DNA from: Alphaproteobacteria bacterium
GTDB taxonomy: Bacteria; Pseudomonadota; Alphaproteobacteria; RF32; UBA3637
Direction of reading: 5' to 3'
Length of the DNA: 24,272 nt
Assembly: GCA_017632555.1 (NCBI GenBank)
Contig: JAGBRF010000100.1
Span: 1-24,272, forward strand
In this document: positions 16,285 to 24,272 of the stretch, one piece after another
Numbering within the stretch: the first letter of the stretch is position 1
Layout: each line of letters starts with the position of its first letter
The notes under the pieces: model-generated
The model's input: the letters and a program-made list of their open reading frames with translations, nothing else
Databases searched by the model: none
Told to the model about the DNA's origin: nothing
Position numbers and translations under genes: made by a program

Positions 16285-17118
16285 TTAAGAAATAACCCCT
16301 AAATTAGTCAACAAAACGAATAAAGCCACAGCGGGCGCAGCGAACAACAAACCGTCCACACGATCAAAAATACCACCATGGCCGGGGATTAAATTGCTGG
16401 AATCTTTAATACCCAAATAACGTTTAATTTTGGATTCGAAAATATCGCCGGCTTGCGAAATAAAAGCCAAAGCAATACTGGATAAAACCAAAAATTTCAT
16501 AGCCAATTCTGAATGGTAATAATGATTCATCGTAATTACAAAAATATAGGTGACCAAAGCGCTGAAAAACATACCGCCCAACAATCCGGCCCATGTTTTA
16601 TTCGGGCTGATTTTCGGACATAACTTCGGTCCGCCGATACTTTTACCGAAAATATAACCGCCGACATCGGTTGCCCAAACAACGAACAACAACCACAAAA
16701 TATACATCGAGCTGAATTCCAAATCGCTGGAACCGGAATCGCTGAAATAAGCAATATACATCATGGAAAGCAACGGCAAACCGATATAAAAAGCACCGAA
16801 GGAAAGCAATAAATTTTTTCCCGTTTTAACATAAAGGAACAATGCAAAGCATGCGATAATTCCCAAAACAAGAACCGGATTAGTTTCGGTCAAAAAAACG
16901 ACCATTGCGGACATCAAAGTCAAACTGATACCGACATAACTTTTCCGATCGGTCAGCATTTTTTCCCATTCCCACGCCATCAAAGAACCCAAAACGGCCA
17001 CCAAAATATCGTATGGACGATAGGCTGTACAACCACCATAAATAATAGCCACCAATACAATCGGCGCCAAAATCAAAGCGGAAATAATCCGTAAAAATAA
17101 GTTATTTTTCATTTTCAA
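16285..17118 (-). CDS. cdsA: Phosphatidate cytidylyltransferase CdsA
   Basis: CdsA makes CDP-diacylglycerol, precursor of all bacterial phospholipids, in the inner membrane. The 277-residue product has about eight hydrophobic segments, the SPNKTWAGLLGG motif (171-182) and the family signature running from S229 to D255 (SKIKRYLGIKDSS then PGHGGIFDRVD), with D225 before it. RBS AAGGA lies 6 nt before ATG 17118. It is the first gene after the strong promoter at 17146-17174. uppS and frr, its usual upstream partners, are not here. Confidence 0.97.
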   Translation of the reverse strand: MKMKNNLFLRIISALILAPIVLVAIIYGGCTAYRPYDILVAVLGSLMAWEWEKMLTDRKSYVGISLTLMSAMVVFLTETNPVLVLGIIACFALFLYVKTGKNLLLSFGAFYIGLPLLSMMYIAYFSDSGSSDLEFSSMYILWLLFVVWATDVGGYIFGKSIGGPKLCPKISPNKTWAGLLGGMFFSALVTYIFVITMNHYYHSELAMKFLVLSSIALAFISQAGDIFESKIKRYLGIKDSSNLIPGHGGIFDRVDGLLFAAPAVALFVLLTNLGVIS

Positions 17119-17145
17119 TCCTTCTTTTTATCTTGTTCGGGTGAC

Positions 17146-17174
17146 AGTATAACGAACAAAATTTTACTTGTCAA
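17146..17174 (-). promoter_or_regulatory. Near-consensus sigma70 promoter for the cdsA-smpB operon
   Basis: On the minus strand TTGACA (17174-17169) and TATACT (17151-17146) are separated by exactly 17 nt, 11 of 12 consensus bases. Initiation near 17139 would give a 5' leader of about 20 nt to the cdsA ATG. No other comparable promoter is possible in a gap before 2461, since no gap exceeds 18 nt. Confidence 0.85.
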
Positions 17175-17242
17175 AAACAATGTGCTTTTTTAGCAAAAAA
17201 AACGTCTTATTTATTCAAATTTTTACTTTGCAATTAAAATTA

Positions 17243-17269
17243 TTGCATTTGGTTTTAAAAAAGTATAGT
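17243..17269 (+). promoter_or_regulatory. Candidate gpsA promoter
   Basis: TTGCAT (17243-17248) and TATAGT (17264-17269) lie 15 nt apart, shorter than ideal, 38 nt before the gpsA ATG. The strand is very A/T-rich, so chance matches are possible. The rest of the 17119-17307 gap shows no further structure. Confidence 0.4.
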
Positions 17270-17307
17270 ATTTTTAACAGCAGATAACTTTTTTCAAGGA
17301 GTGAAAT

Positions 17308-18309
17308 ATGAAAAAAATCGGTTTAATCGGCGCAGGTATTTGGGGAACGGGCTTGGCTTTAACGGCGGCAAGAGCCGGATGCGAAGTTATGGCTTGGGCT
17401 TTGGAAGACGAAGTTGTTTCCAGTATCAATCATCAACATTGCAATACAATGTATTTGCCCGATATTCCTTTGCCGGACACCATTAAAGCAACAAGTAACA
17501 TCACGGATGTATTAAATTTTGCCGATAATGTTTTGATGGTTGTTTCTGCACAACATACGCGTTCCGTTATTGAAAAAATAAAAGATTCAATTCGTCCGGA
17601 AAATCGTTTGATTCTATGTGCCAAAGGAATTGAATTAAACACGGGATATTTGCTCAGTGAAGTTGTCGAACAAGTGCGTCCGGGCACAAAAGTTGCCGTT
17701 TTATCCGGCCCGGGATTTGCCCGTGAAGTTGCTTTGATGAAACCGACTGCAACGACTTTGGCTTGTGAAGAAGAAAATTGTGCCGCTGAATTGGCGGAAA
17801 TGATAGGAACAAAATTCTTCCGTCCTTATACAACAACGGACATTATCGCACCGCAAATCGGCGGATCGGTTAAAAACGTTATCGCTTTGGCAACCGGAGC
17901 TATTGAAGGTGCCGGTTGGGGTGATAATGCACGTGCGGCCGTTATTTGCCGCGGATTGCATGAAATGACTTGCATAGCAAAAGCAATGGGTGGTCACATG
18001 CGCACCATGATGGGTATGAGTGGTTTGGGCGATTTGGTTTTAACCGCAACCGCTACACAATCCAGAAATTTCAGTTTTGGTTATGAAATCGGTCGATTGG
18101 GTATTGCCAAACCCTTGTTGGACAGCAATACCAAAACAGTGGAAGGTATTTTAACCGCCCCAGCCGTTTTGAAACGCGCCAAAGAATTGAATGTGGAAAT
18201 GCCTATTTGCGAAACAGTCAACAACGTTTTGTTCAACGGTATGCCGTTAAAGGACGCTATGGACGAATTGCTTTCCCGTCCGTTCAAAGACGAAGGTTTT
18301 CAATTTTAG
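17308..18309 (+). CDS. gpsA: Glycerol-3-phosphate dehydrogenase [NAD(P)+] GpsA
   Basis: GpsA reduces dihydroxyacetone phosphate to sn-glycerol 3-phosphate for phospholipid synthesis, the step feeding CdsA's pathway. The 333-residue product (E. coli 339) has the dinucleotide loop GAGIWGTG (8-15), CAKGIE with Lys106, SGPGFAREV (133-141), GGSVKNVIA with catalytic Lys189 and GLGDLVLT...QSRN (239-254). A strong AAGGAG site precedes ATG 17308. It is divergent from cdsA and its stop overlaps that of the convergent AsmA-like gene by 4 nt. Confidence 0.97.
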   Translation: MKKIGLIGAGIWGTGLALTAARAGCEVMAWALEDEVVSSINHQHCNTMYLPDIPLPDTIKATSNITDVLNFADNVLMVVSAQHTRSVIEKIKDSIRPENRLILCAKGIELNTGYLLSEVVEQVRPGTKVAVLSGPGFAREVALMKPTATTLACEEENCAAELAEMIGTKFFRPYTTTDIIAPQIGGSVKNVIALATGAIEGAGWGDNARAAVICRGLHEMTCIAKAMGGHMRTMMGMSGLGDLVLTATATQSRNFSFGYEIGRLGIAKPLLDSNTKTVEGILTAPAVLKRAKELNVEMPICETVNNVLFNGMPLKDAMDELLSRPFKDEGFQF

Positions 18310-21300
18310 AAAACATCAAATATCTTTCTGAAAATCCCCGGTGTCAACAAGCTGGCGGGATTAAATGTTGTTTCGGGATTGCTTGTCTTTCCTTTAATCG
18401 AATAGGATACCCCGAACATACCGCCACCTTCTTCGCCTGTCAGCAAAGAACCGAAAACGGGAATTTTACCCGGCAAACTGTTCACGGCATAAGCCGGTGC
18501 AACAGAACCGTTTAAATCAATATTTTCGGAATCAACTTTACCGCTGATTGTTATACCGACCGCCGTTCCGAAAGCAACTGCATCTTCAATTGTTACAACA
18601 TGGGTGGGCGATAAAACAAACGGTATGACGGCTTTGTCAAAGCTGATTGTATCACCGCGAATAGCATCAACTATGCCCAGCAAAGTAGCTGCCTGCATAA
18701 AAAAGTCCGTATCCGTCAATTCGTAATTTTTAATTTTAATTGTTCCTTTTAATGAACCGTCTTTTTCCTGAGCCAATGTTGAATCCAAAGTACCGCCTTT
18801 AATTCTGTCCGTAAGACCGGCACGATTCAAAATATCCCCCACATTGTCCGTTTCTATTGTCAACGCTGTTTTTTCTTTGTTCAAAGCAACTTTCAATGAT
18901 CCTTTTCCCTTTAAGGAACCTTCTATTTTTTGCCAAATACCGTCTTTTTTCACAATTTTAGCCGACACATTTTTAAACGGTTCTTTCTTTTCTGATAAAT
19001 AAAGCGTATCAACCGAAGCTTCCACTGTAAAATCTTTTATTTTCGGCAGTTCGGCTTCCTTTTTTGTCGTTTCTTTTTCTTCCCCAACCTGACGAACAGC
19101 AAAGAAATCACCGTGCAACAAATCGGAAATATCCGCACTTTTACCTTTTAATTTCACGTCAAAGTTATCGTTCTTATAGTATGAAAACAATATGCTTGCA
19201 TCTGTACGTGGCGCTTTAATTTCCGTCAAATTCAAATCGAAAACTTTATCTTTTGGTAAATCGACTTTTCCCGTAATTAAAATATCTTCATCGGGCATTG
19301 ACAAATAAATGCTGGGAACCGCAACCAATTTTTCACCAACAACAGATAAAGTCGCTTTCAAGGTTCCTTTTTTATTAAACTCTTTAACATAGCCGATAGG
19401 CAAAGAAATTTCGGCATCTTTTAAACCGAATTCCAACAAAACAGACATTTCCTTTTCCGACACGGGTTTGATAATAATACTGGTCATCAAACTGCCTTTC
19501 AGGAAATTATCTATTTTATCAAAATAAGGGGCAATCATGGACGCCGTAACCGGCAAACGAATAAGATAAGTTGAACCTTCTGTTCCTTTAAATAAATGGG
19601 TGATGTCCATTTGAATGGGTTTTTCATCTAACAAACCTTTTCCTTGGATAGTCAACTTACTGTCATTCACAAACAATTTTAAGGAACCTTCCGAAAAATC
19701 CCATTTTGTTTCGGGCACCGGCAAAGAAACTTCGTCTAAATCAGCAGAAACATTATACTTGATAGTATCTTCCAATTTTTCATCAACAAAATCAAAAGCC
19801 AACTGTACATGTCCTTTGGCATTTCCTTTAATTCCTTTGCAGGGGATAGGCATATCTTTACAAATCAACAAAGGTTCGGTTGACACAATATCCAAAACAT
19901 TCGGAATGTTCCCCTTTACTTCGATATCCATATTAAAGACTGGCACATCCTTGTCCATATCCGAAATTTTAACATAACCACCAACCGCTTGTACTTTTTC
20001 AATATAACCATCAAGCACTTTTATATCGACATTATCTGTCCCGATTGTTACAACGGCTTTTACATTTTTAGCCGGTTTCATTTCATCAACATAGCGCACC
20101 GTTGCGCCTTCAACATCTATGACTGATTCCAAATTGTCCACATCTATACCCGTCATATTCATCGTAAAGGTTGCTTTTTTAACATTACCCTCGGTTATAT
20201 TTTCTTTGACCCAGTCATACGCATCAGTTCCCTGAGAAGACGGCCATAAATCCGGAACTTTTTTAATCGGAATATCGCCTGTTTCAGCATTCAAAGAAAT
20301 ATGCAGACTCATCAAATCCTGCGTGTTTATAAAGTTGGCCAATCCGGAAACGCCCCCACCGACAGAAATGGTTTTATCCAAAATTTTAACGTTACTGTCT
20401 TTTAAGGTTATCTTATCGAATTTTGAAGATACGTCCCCTTTAATCGATATATTTTGAATTTGGTAAGTTGTATTCAAAGGATCCGGCAAAAATAAAACAC
20501 CTTCTTTTTTCGTGCTTACGTCAAAAGTTATATTTTCAAAAATTTCTTGCCAACCTTGTTTGAGTAAACTTAAATTCAACTTTCCGTCAACATTCACGCC
20601 GAAACTTAAATCCGTCCCTTTCAAAATCGGCACGATTGGATGAAGTTTTACCAAATCAACGTCATCTATCATACTGCTGAACGTCATTATCTTATCATCT
20701 AAATCATAATTTGCCGTTATTTTCCAGTTAGTAGATGTGTCTTTGAAAGAAAACAGTCCTTGAATTAAAAAATCCATTTTGTCGTCTTCTTTTTGCGATA
20801 AAGAAAATTCCAAATTCGGGAAAAGAATGCTTTCATCACCGCCCAAATTCAAAGCGACTTCACCATCGGTGATATTCAATGAATCCAATTGTTCCACATA
20901 TCGCCGTATACGATTTATTTGGCGACAAACGGGCACTTTTTCTTCCGTTGTTTCTTCCTGTGGTTTGGGTGATGAATCGGCCAAATTCAAATGAATATAC
21001 GGTTTTTCCAATTCGACAGCACGCGGTGCAAAACGTCCCACCAACAACCAAAACGGATTAAACGAAACACTTGCTTTTTCAACCGTCAAAGCAAATCCTT
21101 CTTTATTCAATACACTCAATTCATTGATTCGAACACTCATCAATTGACCTTCTGAAAGTGCCATTTCAAGAACCGCATCTTTCATACCGATTTGAGTATC
21201 GGCATTTTCGCCGACATAAGATTCAATTAAATTTTTAATGTCAATCGGGCCTTTGGATAAGCGGATAAATAAAAGTATTGTCAGGATAATAATAAACCCC

Positions 21301-21350
21301 AACAAAAATTCAAAGAAACGATAAATTCCTTTAACTAATTTTTTTGCCAT
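18306..21350 (-). CDS. AsmA/YhdP-like large inner-membrane-anchored periplasmic protein
   Basis: The 1014-residue product has one N-terminal membrane segment (11-29) and then a long periplasmic region of beta-rich repeats, with an AsmA-like C-terminal region near 870-1000 (ITISGKVDSENIDLNGSVAPAYAVNSLPGKIPVFGS split over the last third). This is the layout of the YhdP/DUF3971 branch of the AsmA superfamily, whose members TamB, YhdP and YdbH bridge the two membranes and move phospholipid outward. E. coli YhdP is 1266 residues. The start abuts the pit stop, with AGGTG as ribosome site. Lipid transport here is inferred from the family. Confidence 0.85.
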   Translation of the reverse strand: MAKKLVKGIYRFFEFLLGFIIILTILLFIRLSKGPIDIKNLIESYVGENADTQIGMKDAVLEMALSEGQLMSVRINELSVLNKEGFALTVEKASVSFNPFWLLVGRFAPRAVELEKPYIHLNLADSSPKPQEETTEEKVPVCRQINRIRRYVEQLDSLNITDGEVALNLGGDESILFPNLEFSLSQKEDDKMDFLIQGLFSFKDTSTNWKITANYDLDDKIMTFSSMIDDVDLVKLHPIVPILKGTDLSFGVNVDGKLNLSLLKQGWQEIFENITFDVSTKKEGVLFLPDPLNTTYQIQNISIKGDVSSKFDKITLKDSNVKILDKTISVGGGVSGLANFINTQDLMSLHISLNAETGDIPIKKVPDLWPSSQGTDAYDWVKENITEGNVKKATFTMNMTGIDVDNLESVIDVEGATVRYVDEMKPAKNVKAVVTIGTDNVDIKVLDGYIEKVQAVGGYVKISDMDKDVPVFNMDIEVKGNIPNVLDIVSTEPLLICKDMPIPCKGIKGNAKGHVQLAFDFVDEKLEDTIKYNVSADLDEVSLPVPETKWDFSEGSLKLFVNDSKLTIQGKGLLDEKPIQMDITHLFKGTEGSTYLIRLPVTASMIAPYFDKIDNFLKGSLMTSIIIKPVSEKEMSVLLEFGLKDAEISLPIGYVKEFNKKGTLKATLSVVGEKLVAVPSIYLSMPDEDILITGKVDLPKDKVFDLNLTEIKAPRTDASILFSYYKNDNFDVKLKGKSADISDLLHGDFFAVRQVGEEKETTKKEAELPKIKDFTVEASVDTLYLSEKKEPFKNVSAKIVKKDGIWQKIEGSLKGKGSLKVALNKEKTALTIETDNVGDILNRAGLTDRIKGGTLDSTLAQEKDGSLKGTIKIKNYELTDTDFFMQAATLLGIVDAIRGDTISFDKAVIPFVLSPTHVVTIEDAVAFGTAVGITISGKVDSENIDLNGSVAPAYAVNSLPGKIPVFGSLLTGEEGGGMFGVSYSIKGKTSNPETTFNPASLLTPGIFRKIFDVF

Positions 21351-22400
21351 TTAGAACACCTCTTGTCCAAACACATTCTGCATAAAGAACAACGCCAAAA
21401 AACATACGGCCGCCGCAATAATCGGCGTAATTATCCAAGCCGACATAATACGCAATAACATTTTAACTTTCAAGCCCTGTCCTTTTTTTGTTAAAGATAC
21501 ACCAATCAAGCCACCGACAATTGCACCGATACTGGAAATCGGAACCAAAGGAAACGCCGGCAAATTTCTGCTGACCAAAAATTGATGCAACGTCACCGAT
21601 GAAAAAAGCAATAAAACAATACCTTGACTCATGATGGCGATAAATGCTTCTATCGAAGACATTTGAAGAACGTCCTGACCGATTGTAGTATTGACTTTTT
21701 TCGAATAAGTAAAGATACCGACCACAATTGCCAATCCGCCGATAAGGAACAATTGTTGTGCGGAAGAAAGTTCAAACAAAGAACCAATTTGTAATGTCGG
21801 CAAAGAAATAACCCGCACAAATGGGGCCATTATATTACCAATATTGTTTGCCCCCAAAGCATACGCACAAAAAGCACCGGCCAAAACCAACCCCAAACGC
21901 GTATATGCATCACGATAAAGCATCGGTACGGGGTGAACTTTCAAAAAACTTTTGACCGACACCGTCAATAAAAAAGCAATTAAAATAGCCAACAGCGGAC
22001 TGGTAAACCAAGAAACAACGATTTGTGATACAATTTCCCATTGAATATCAACATGAACAAACAAACTCCAACCGATTAAGGCTCCGACAATGGCCTGTGT
22101 TGAAGATACGGGCAACCCTGCGCGCGTCATAAAAAATAACGATACGCCCGCAGATAACGTTGTTATAAAAGCACCCGCCAACGTGTTGATTTGCCCCAAA
22201 TCCTGTAAAGTTTGGGATACACCGGCACCGCTGAAAACAGCACCCAAAACAATTAAAATGCTGGCAATTATTGCCGCCGTTTTAAAGGACAACATTCGTG
22301 TACCGATAGCCGTTCCGAAAACAGAACTCATATTATTGGCACCGAATGTCCAACCTAAAAAAAGTCCGCTTGATAAAAAGAAAAGTGTTGATAAATCCAT
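21351..22400 (-). CDS. pit: PiT-family inorganic phosphate transporter
   Basis: This is a low-affinity metal-phosphate/proton or sodium symporter of the PHO4 family. The 349-residue product has about ten hydrophobic segments and the inverted-repeat signature twice: GANN at 20-23 (WTFGANNMSS) and 183-186 (YALGANNIGN), with PVSSTQ (97-102) in place of the common PVSTTH. It is preceded by a DUF47 gene 2 nt upstream, the usual partner of PiT. RBS AAAAGG is about 12 nt before the ATG. Confidence 0.94.
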   Translation of the reverse strand: MDLSTLFFLSSGLFLGWTFGANNMSSVFGTAIGTRMLSFKTAAIIASILIVLGAVFSGAGVSQTLQDLGQINTLAGAFITTLSAGVSLFFMTRAGLPVSSTQAIVGALIGWSLFVHVDIQWEIVSQIVVSWFTSPLLAILIAFLLTVSVKSFLKVHPVPMLYRDAYTRLGLVLAGAFCAYALGANNIGNIMAPFVRVISLPTLQIGSLFELSSAQQLFLIGGLAIVVGIFTYSKKVNTTIGQDVLQMSSIEAFIAIMSQGIVLLLFSSVTLHQFLVSRNLPAFPLVPISSIGAIVGGLIGVSLTKKGQGLKVKMLLRIMSAWIITPIIAAAVCFLALFFMQNVFGQEVF

Positions 22401-22402
22401 CT

Positions 22403-23056
22403 TTAAAACGACCTTTTAACAGATAAAATTGTCAAGCTGTCCGCAACGTCTTCCGCAAAATCGGATATTTGTTCGGTTGCCATTTCAAAATCTTGCAACT
22501 GACGTTTATGCGCCAATTCCAATTTCTTTTGTTCAAAGAAAGCCGTCTTTAATACAGTTCCCTGTTGATCGGCTTGCTTTTCAAAAAACATCACTTTATG
22601 TAAATGATTTTTTATTTCCCCATTCATTGCAAAAAAACTGCGTGCTGATACGACCAAAGCTTCCACACAATCCAACACGGTTTGTACCAATTCTTTTATT
22701 TGCGTATGAAACTCACTCGGGATCACCGGCTTTTCAATAGCATACATATAAAGATTGCTTTCATATTTGTTGATAACGCGGTCAACACCTTCCAACAAAT
22801 GCAAAACATCAGCTCGGGAATCCGGCAACAAAGTATGTTCGTAAAGTTGAGCTTCCACATCACGGCGCAGTTGATCATTTCTGGCTTCGAAAGCGCTGAC
22901 TTGTTGACGTTTTTGAGAAAATTCTTCGGTTGCACCTTGTTCCAAATACAAAGAAATAGCACGTGCATAAACCAATCCGGCTTCTGATATATTATCAAAA
23001 AATTCCGTTATTTTATTATCTAATTCACGTGTTTTTTTGAATAATGCAAATTCCAT
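22403..23056 (-). CDS. DUF47 (PhoU-like) PiT accessory protein
   Basis: The 217-residue all-helical cytoplasmic product resembles PhoU and the DUF47 family (PF01865), with acidic metal-binding patches on its helices: DVLHLLEGVDRVINKYE in the middle, FEKQAD and EQISDFAEDVADSL near the end. DUF47 proteins are almost always next to PiT transporters and are thought to modulate them. A GGAG ribosome site precedes the ATG; the prfB stop lies 1 nt upstream. Confidence 0.92.
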   Translation of the reverse strand: MEFALFKKTRELDNKITEFFDNISEAGLVYARAISLYLEQGATEEFSQKRQQVSAFEARNDQLRRDVEAQLYEHTLLPDSRADVLHLLEGVDRVINKYESNLYMYAIEKPVIPSEFHTQIKELVQTVLDCVEALVVSARSFFAMNGEIKNHLHKVMFFEKQADQQGTVLKTAFFEQKKLELAHKRQLQDFEMATEQISDFAEDVADSLTILSVKRSF

Positions 23057-23057
23057 T

Positions 23058-24174
23058 TTATTTCTCCTTTTCTTGATTTCCTAATCCGGCCGCCAACGAA
23101 GCGTTCAAAAATAAATCTATGTCACCGTCCAACACTCCCGAAGTATCGGAAGTTTCCGTTTCTGTCCGTAAATCCTTTACCATTTGATAAGGTTGCAAAA
23201 CATACGAACGGATTTGATGTCCCCAACCGATTTCCGATTTAGTTGCTTCAACGGCTTGTTCTTTTTCAAACTTTTTTTGTAATTCCAATTCATATAAACG
23301 CGCCCGCAACATACTCCAAGCTTCATCTTTATTGGCAAATTGACTGCGTTGATTTTGACATTGAACAACAATTCCGGTCGGTAAGTGGGTAATACGAACA
23401 GCACTGTCCGTTCTGTTGACGTGCTGACCGCCCGCACCCGAAGCACGATATGTATCTATACGGCAATCGGACGGATCGATATCTATTTGAATACTGTCAT
23501 CTATAACGGGATAAACCCAAACGGAAGCAAAGCTGGTATGCCGGCGGGCATTCGCATCAAAAGGCGATATACGAACCAAACGATGAACACCGCTTTCCGT
23601 TTTTAACCAACCATAAGCGTTATTACCCTTTATTTTAATAATAGCGGATTTAATACCGGCTTCTTCACCGGCGGTGATTTCCATTTCTTCCACTTGATAT
23701 CCGTGCTTATTTCCCCAAAAAGTATACATTCGAAGCAACATTTGCGCCCAATCTTGCGCTTCCGTTCCACCGGCGCCGGGATGAATTTCCAAAAACGTAT
23801 CGTTGCCGTCCGCTTCTCCGGAAAGCAAACTTTCCAACTCTTTTTGAGCCACTTCTTTTTGTAATACCTTTAATGATGTATCCGCTTCACTTAAAACAAA
23901 TTCATCATTTTCCATTTCGGCCAAATCGATTAAATCGCAACAATCTTTCAATCGTGTTTCAAAAGAACGCACTGATTCGATAGCCGCATCTAATTTGTTT
24001 TTTTCCGTCATCAACTTTTGTGCTTTGGGCGCGTCATCCCAAAGATTAGGATCAGATGTCAAACTTTCTAATTCCGGCTGGCGATAAAGAGCATTATCCC
24101 AGTCAAAGACGCCTCCTGAGCAAATCCAATGATTGCTCTATGGTTTGTTTGATATTTTCCTGCTCTGCCTGCAT
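23058..24174 (-). CDS. prfB: Peptide chain release factor 2 (RF2), with programmed +1 frameshift
   Basis: RF2 releases peptides at UGA and UAA stops. Translation starts at ATG 24174 (GGAGG 9 nt upstream), reads 23 codons, reaches an in-frame TGA at 24105-24103 and must slip +1 at CTT to continue at GAC (24104). The joined product is 371 residues (E. coli 365): segments 24174-24106 and 24104-23058. It has the SPF anticodon-like tripeptide at 203-205 and GGQ at 248-250, E. coli numbers 205-207 and 250-252. The frameshift makes RF2 limit its own synthesis. The ATG overlaps the upstream stop as TAATG. Confidence 0.97.
24103..24117 (-). promoter_or_regulatory. prfB +1 recoding site
   Basis: Reading the minus strand: AGGAGG (24117-24112), CGT, CTT (24108-24106), TGA (24105-24103), then C. 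The Shine-Dalgarno-like hexamer sits 3 nt before the CTT slip codon and CTT TGA C is the classic slippery context, as in E. coli prfB (AGGGGG TAT CTT TGA C). Slow UGA decoding when RF2 is scarce favours the shift. Confidence 0.97.
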
Positions 24175-24272
24175 TAGTACAATCCTCCCAAATCCGGTTC
24201 TTCTTCCGGTGTCATAATAACATCTTGCCCGATAACCGGTGTTTGTTCGTTGACGTTTGTTTCTTTTCTGAA
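24174..24272 (-). CDS. mrcA: Probable C-terminus of penicillin-binding protein 1A (partial)
   Basis: Only the last 32 codons and the stop are in the window. The visible tail is acidic and low in complexity (MTPEEEPD) and ends DLGGLY. A GGLY end and position directly before prfB are typical of class A PBP1A in alphaproteobacteria, which polymerises and cross-links peptidoglycan. No catalytic domain is visible, so the call rests on this tail and on context. Its stop overlaps the prfB ATG as TAATG, so the two are probably coupled. Confidence 0.6.
   Translation of the reverse strand, partial: FRKETNVNEQTPVIGQDVIMTPEEEPDLGGLY

Noticed and set aside
18296..18314. GTTTTC/GAAAAC hairpin at the gpsA stop as a terminator
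   Set aside because: Only 6 bp, AT-rich, 7-nt loop and no T-run; easily chance in this composition.
24103..24105. TGA in prfB as a pseudogene mutation or sequencing error
   Set aside because: The surrounding AGGAGG-CGT-CTT-TGA-C is the known recoding signal and both flanking frames encode conserved RF2 sequence.
1..24272. CRISPR array, insertion sequence, prophage, tRNA or rRNA
   Set aside because: No regularly spaced repeats, transposase or phage genes, and no cloverleaf or rRNA-like stretch seen by eye; nearly all the DNA is occupied by core genes.

Overview
The window looks like chromosomal core DNA from an AT-rich alphaproteobacterium. The evidence is the lipid A pathway using LpxI, the cdsA-rseP-bamA-ompH-lpxD-fabZ-lpxA-lpxI-lpxB order, a GST-fold protein resembling the division factor FzlA, a probable PBP1A tail next to prfB, and a locus with a dense group of GANTC sites (the CcrM recognition sequence). 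I cannot name the genus. There is no sign of phage, transposon, CRISPR or other transferred DNA, and no tRNA or rRNA gene.

Layout. Positions 1-170 (minus) hold the start of a lipoprotein, probably the PBP activator LpoA. It is divergent from a tight plus-strand operon, rsmI-yraN-dolP-like (259-2043). A 207-bp gap (2044-2250) follows, carrying seven GANTC sites and four CGANTCG motifs around a good promoter for a small ribbon-helix-helix protein (2251-2457). From 17118 down to 2461 sixteen minus-strand genes run with no gap over 18 nt and many overlaps: cdsA, rseP, bamA, ompH-like, lpxD, fabZ, lpxA, lpxI, lpxB, fzlA-like, a lipoprotein, a GT4 glycosyltransferase, prmA, an aminopeptidase P, an unknown small protein and smpB. 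A near-consensus sigma70 promoter (17146-17174) sits just before cdsA. gpsA (17308-18309) is transcribed divergently from cdsA. A second minus-strand operon runs from beyond the right edge: probable mrcA tail, prfB with the classic programmed +1 frameshift, a DUF47 protein, a PiT phosphate transporter and a large YhdP/AsmA-like protein, which converges on gpsA.

How the genes fit. Most of the window builds the envelope. CdsA and GpsA supply phospholipid precursors, and LpxA, LpxD, LpxI and LpxB with FabZ make lipid A disaccharide. BamA, the OmpH-like chaperone and the DolP-like lipoprotein serve outer-membrane protein assembly. RseP does regulated intramembrane proteolysis, the YhdP-like protein probably moves lipid between membranes, and LpoA/PBP1A and FzlA link to peptidoglycan synthesis and division. 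Translation genes (rsmI, prmA, smpB, prfB) are interleaved with them.

I found no obviously new multi-gene system. The most unusual items are the GANTC/CGANTCG cluster before the ribbon-helix-helix gene, the placement of an FzlA-like gene translationally coupled to lpxB, the membrane-anchored OmpH-like protein and the missing dxr in the cdsA-rseP junction.
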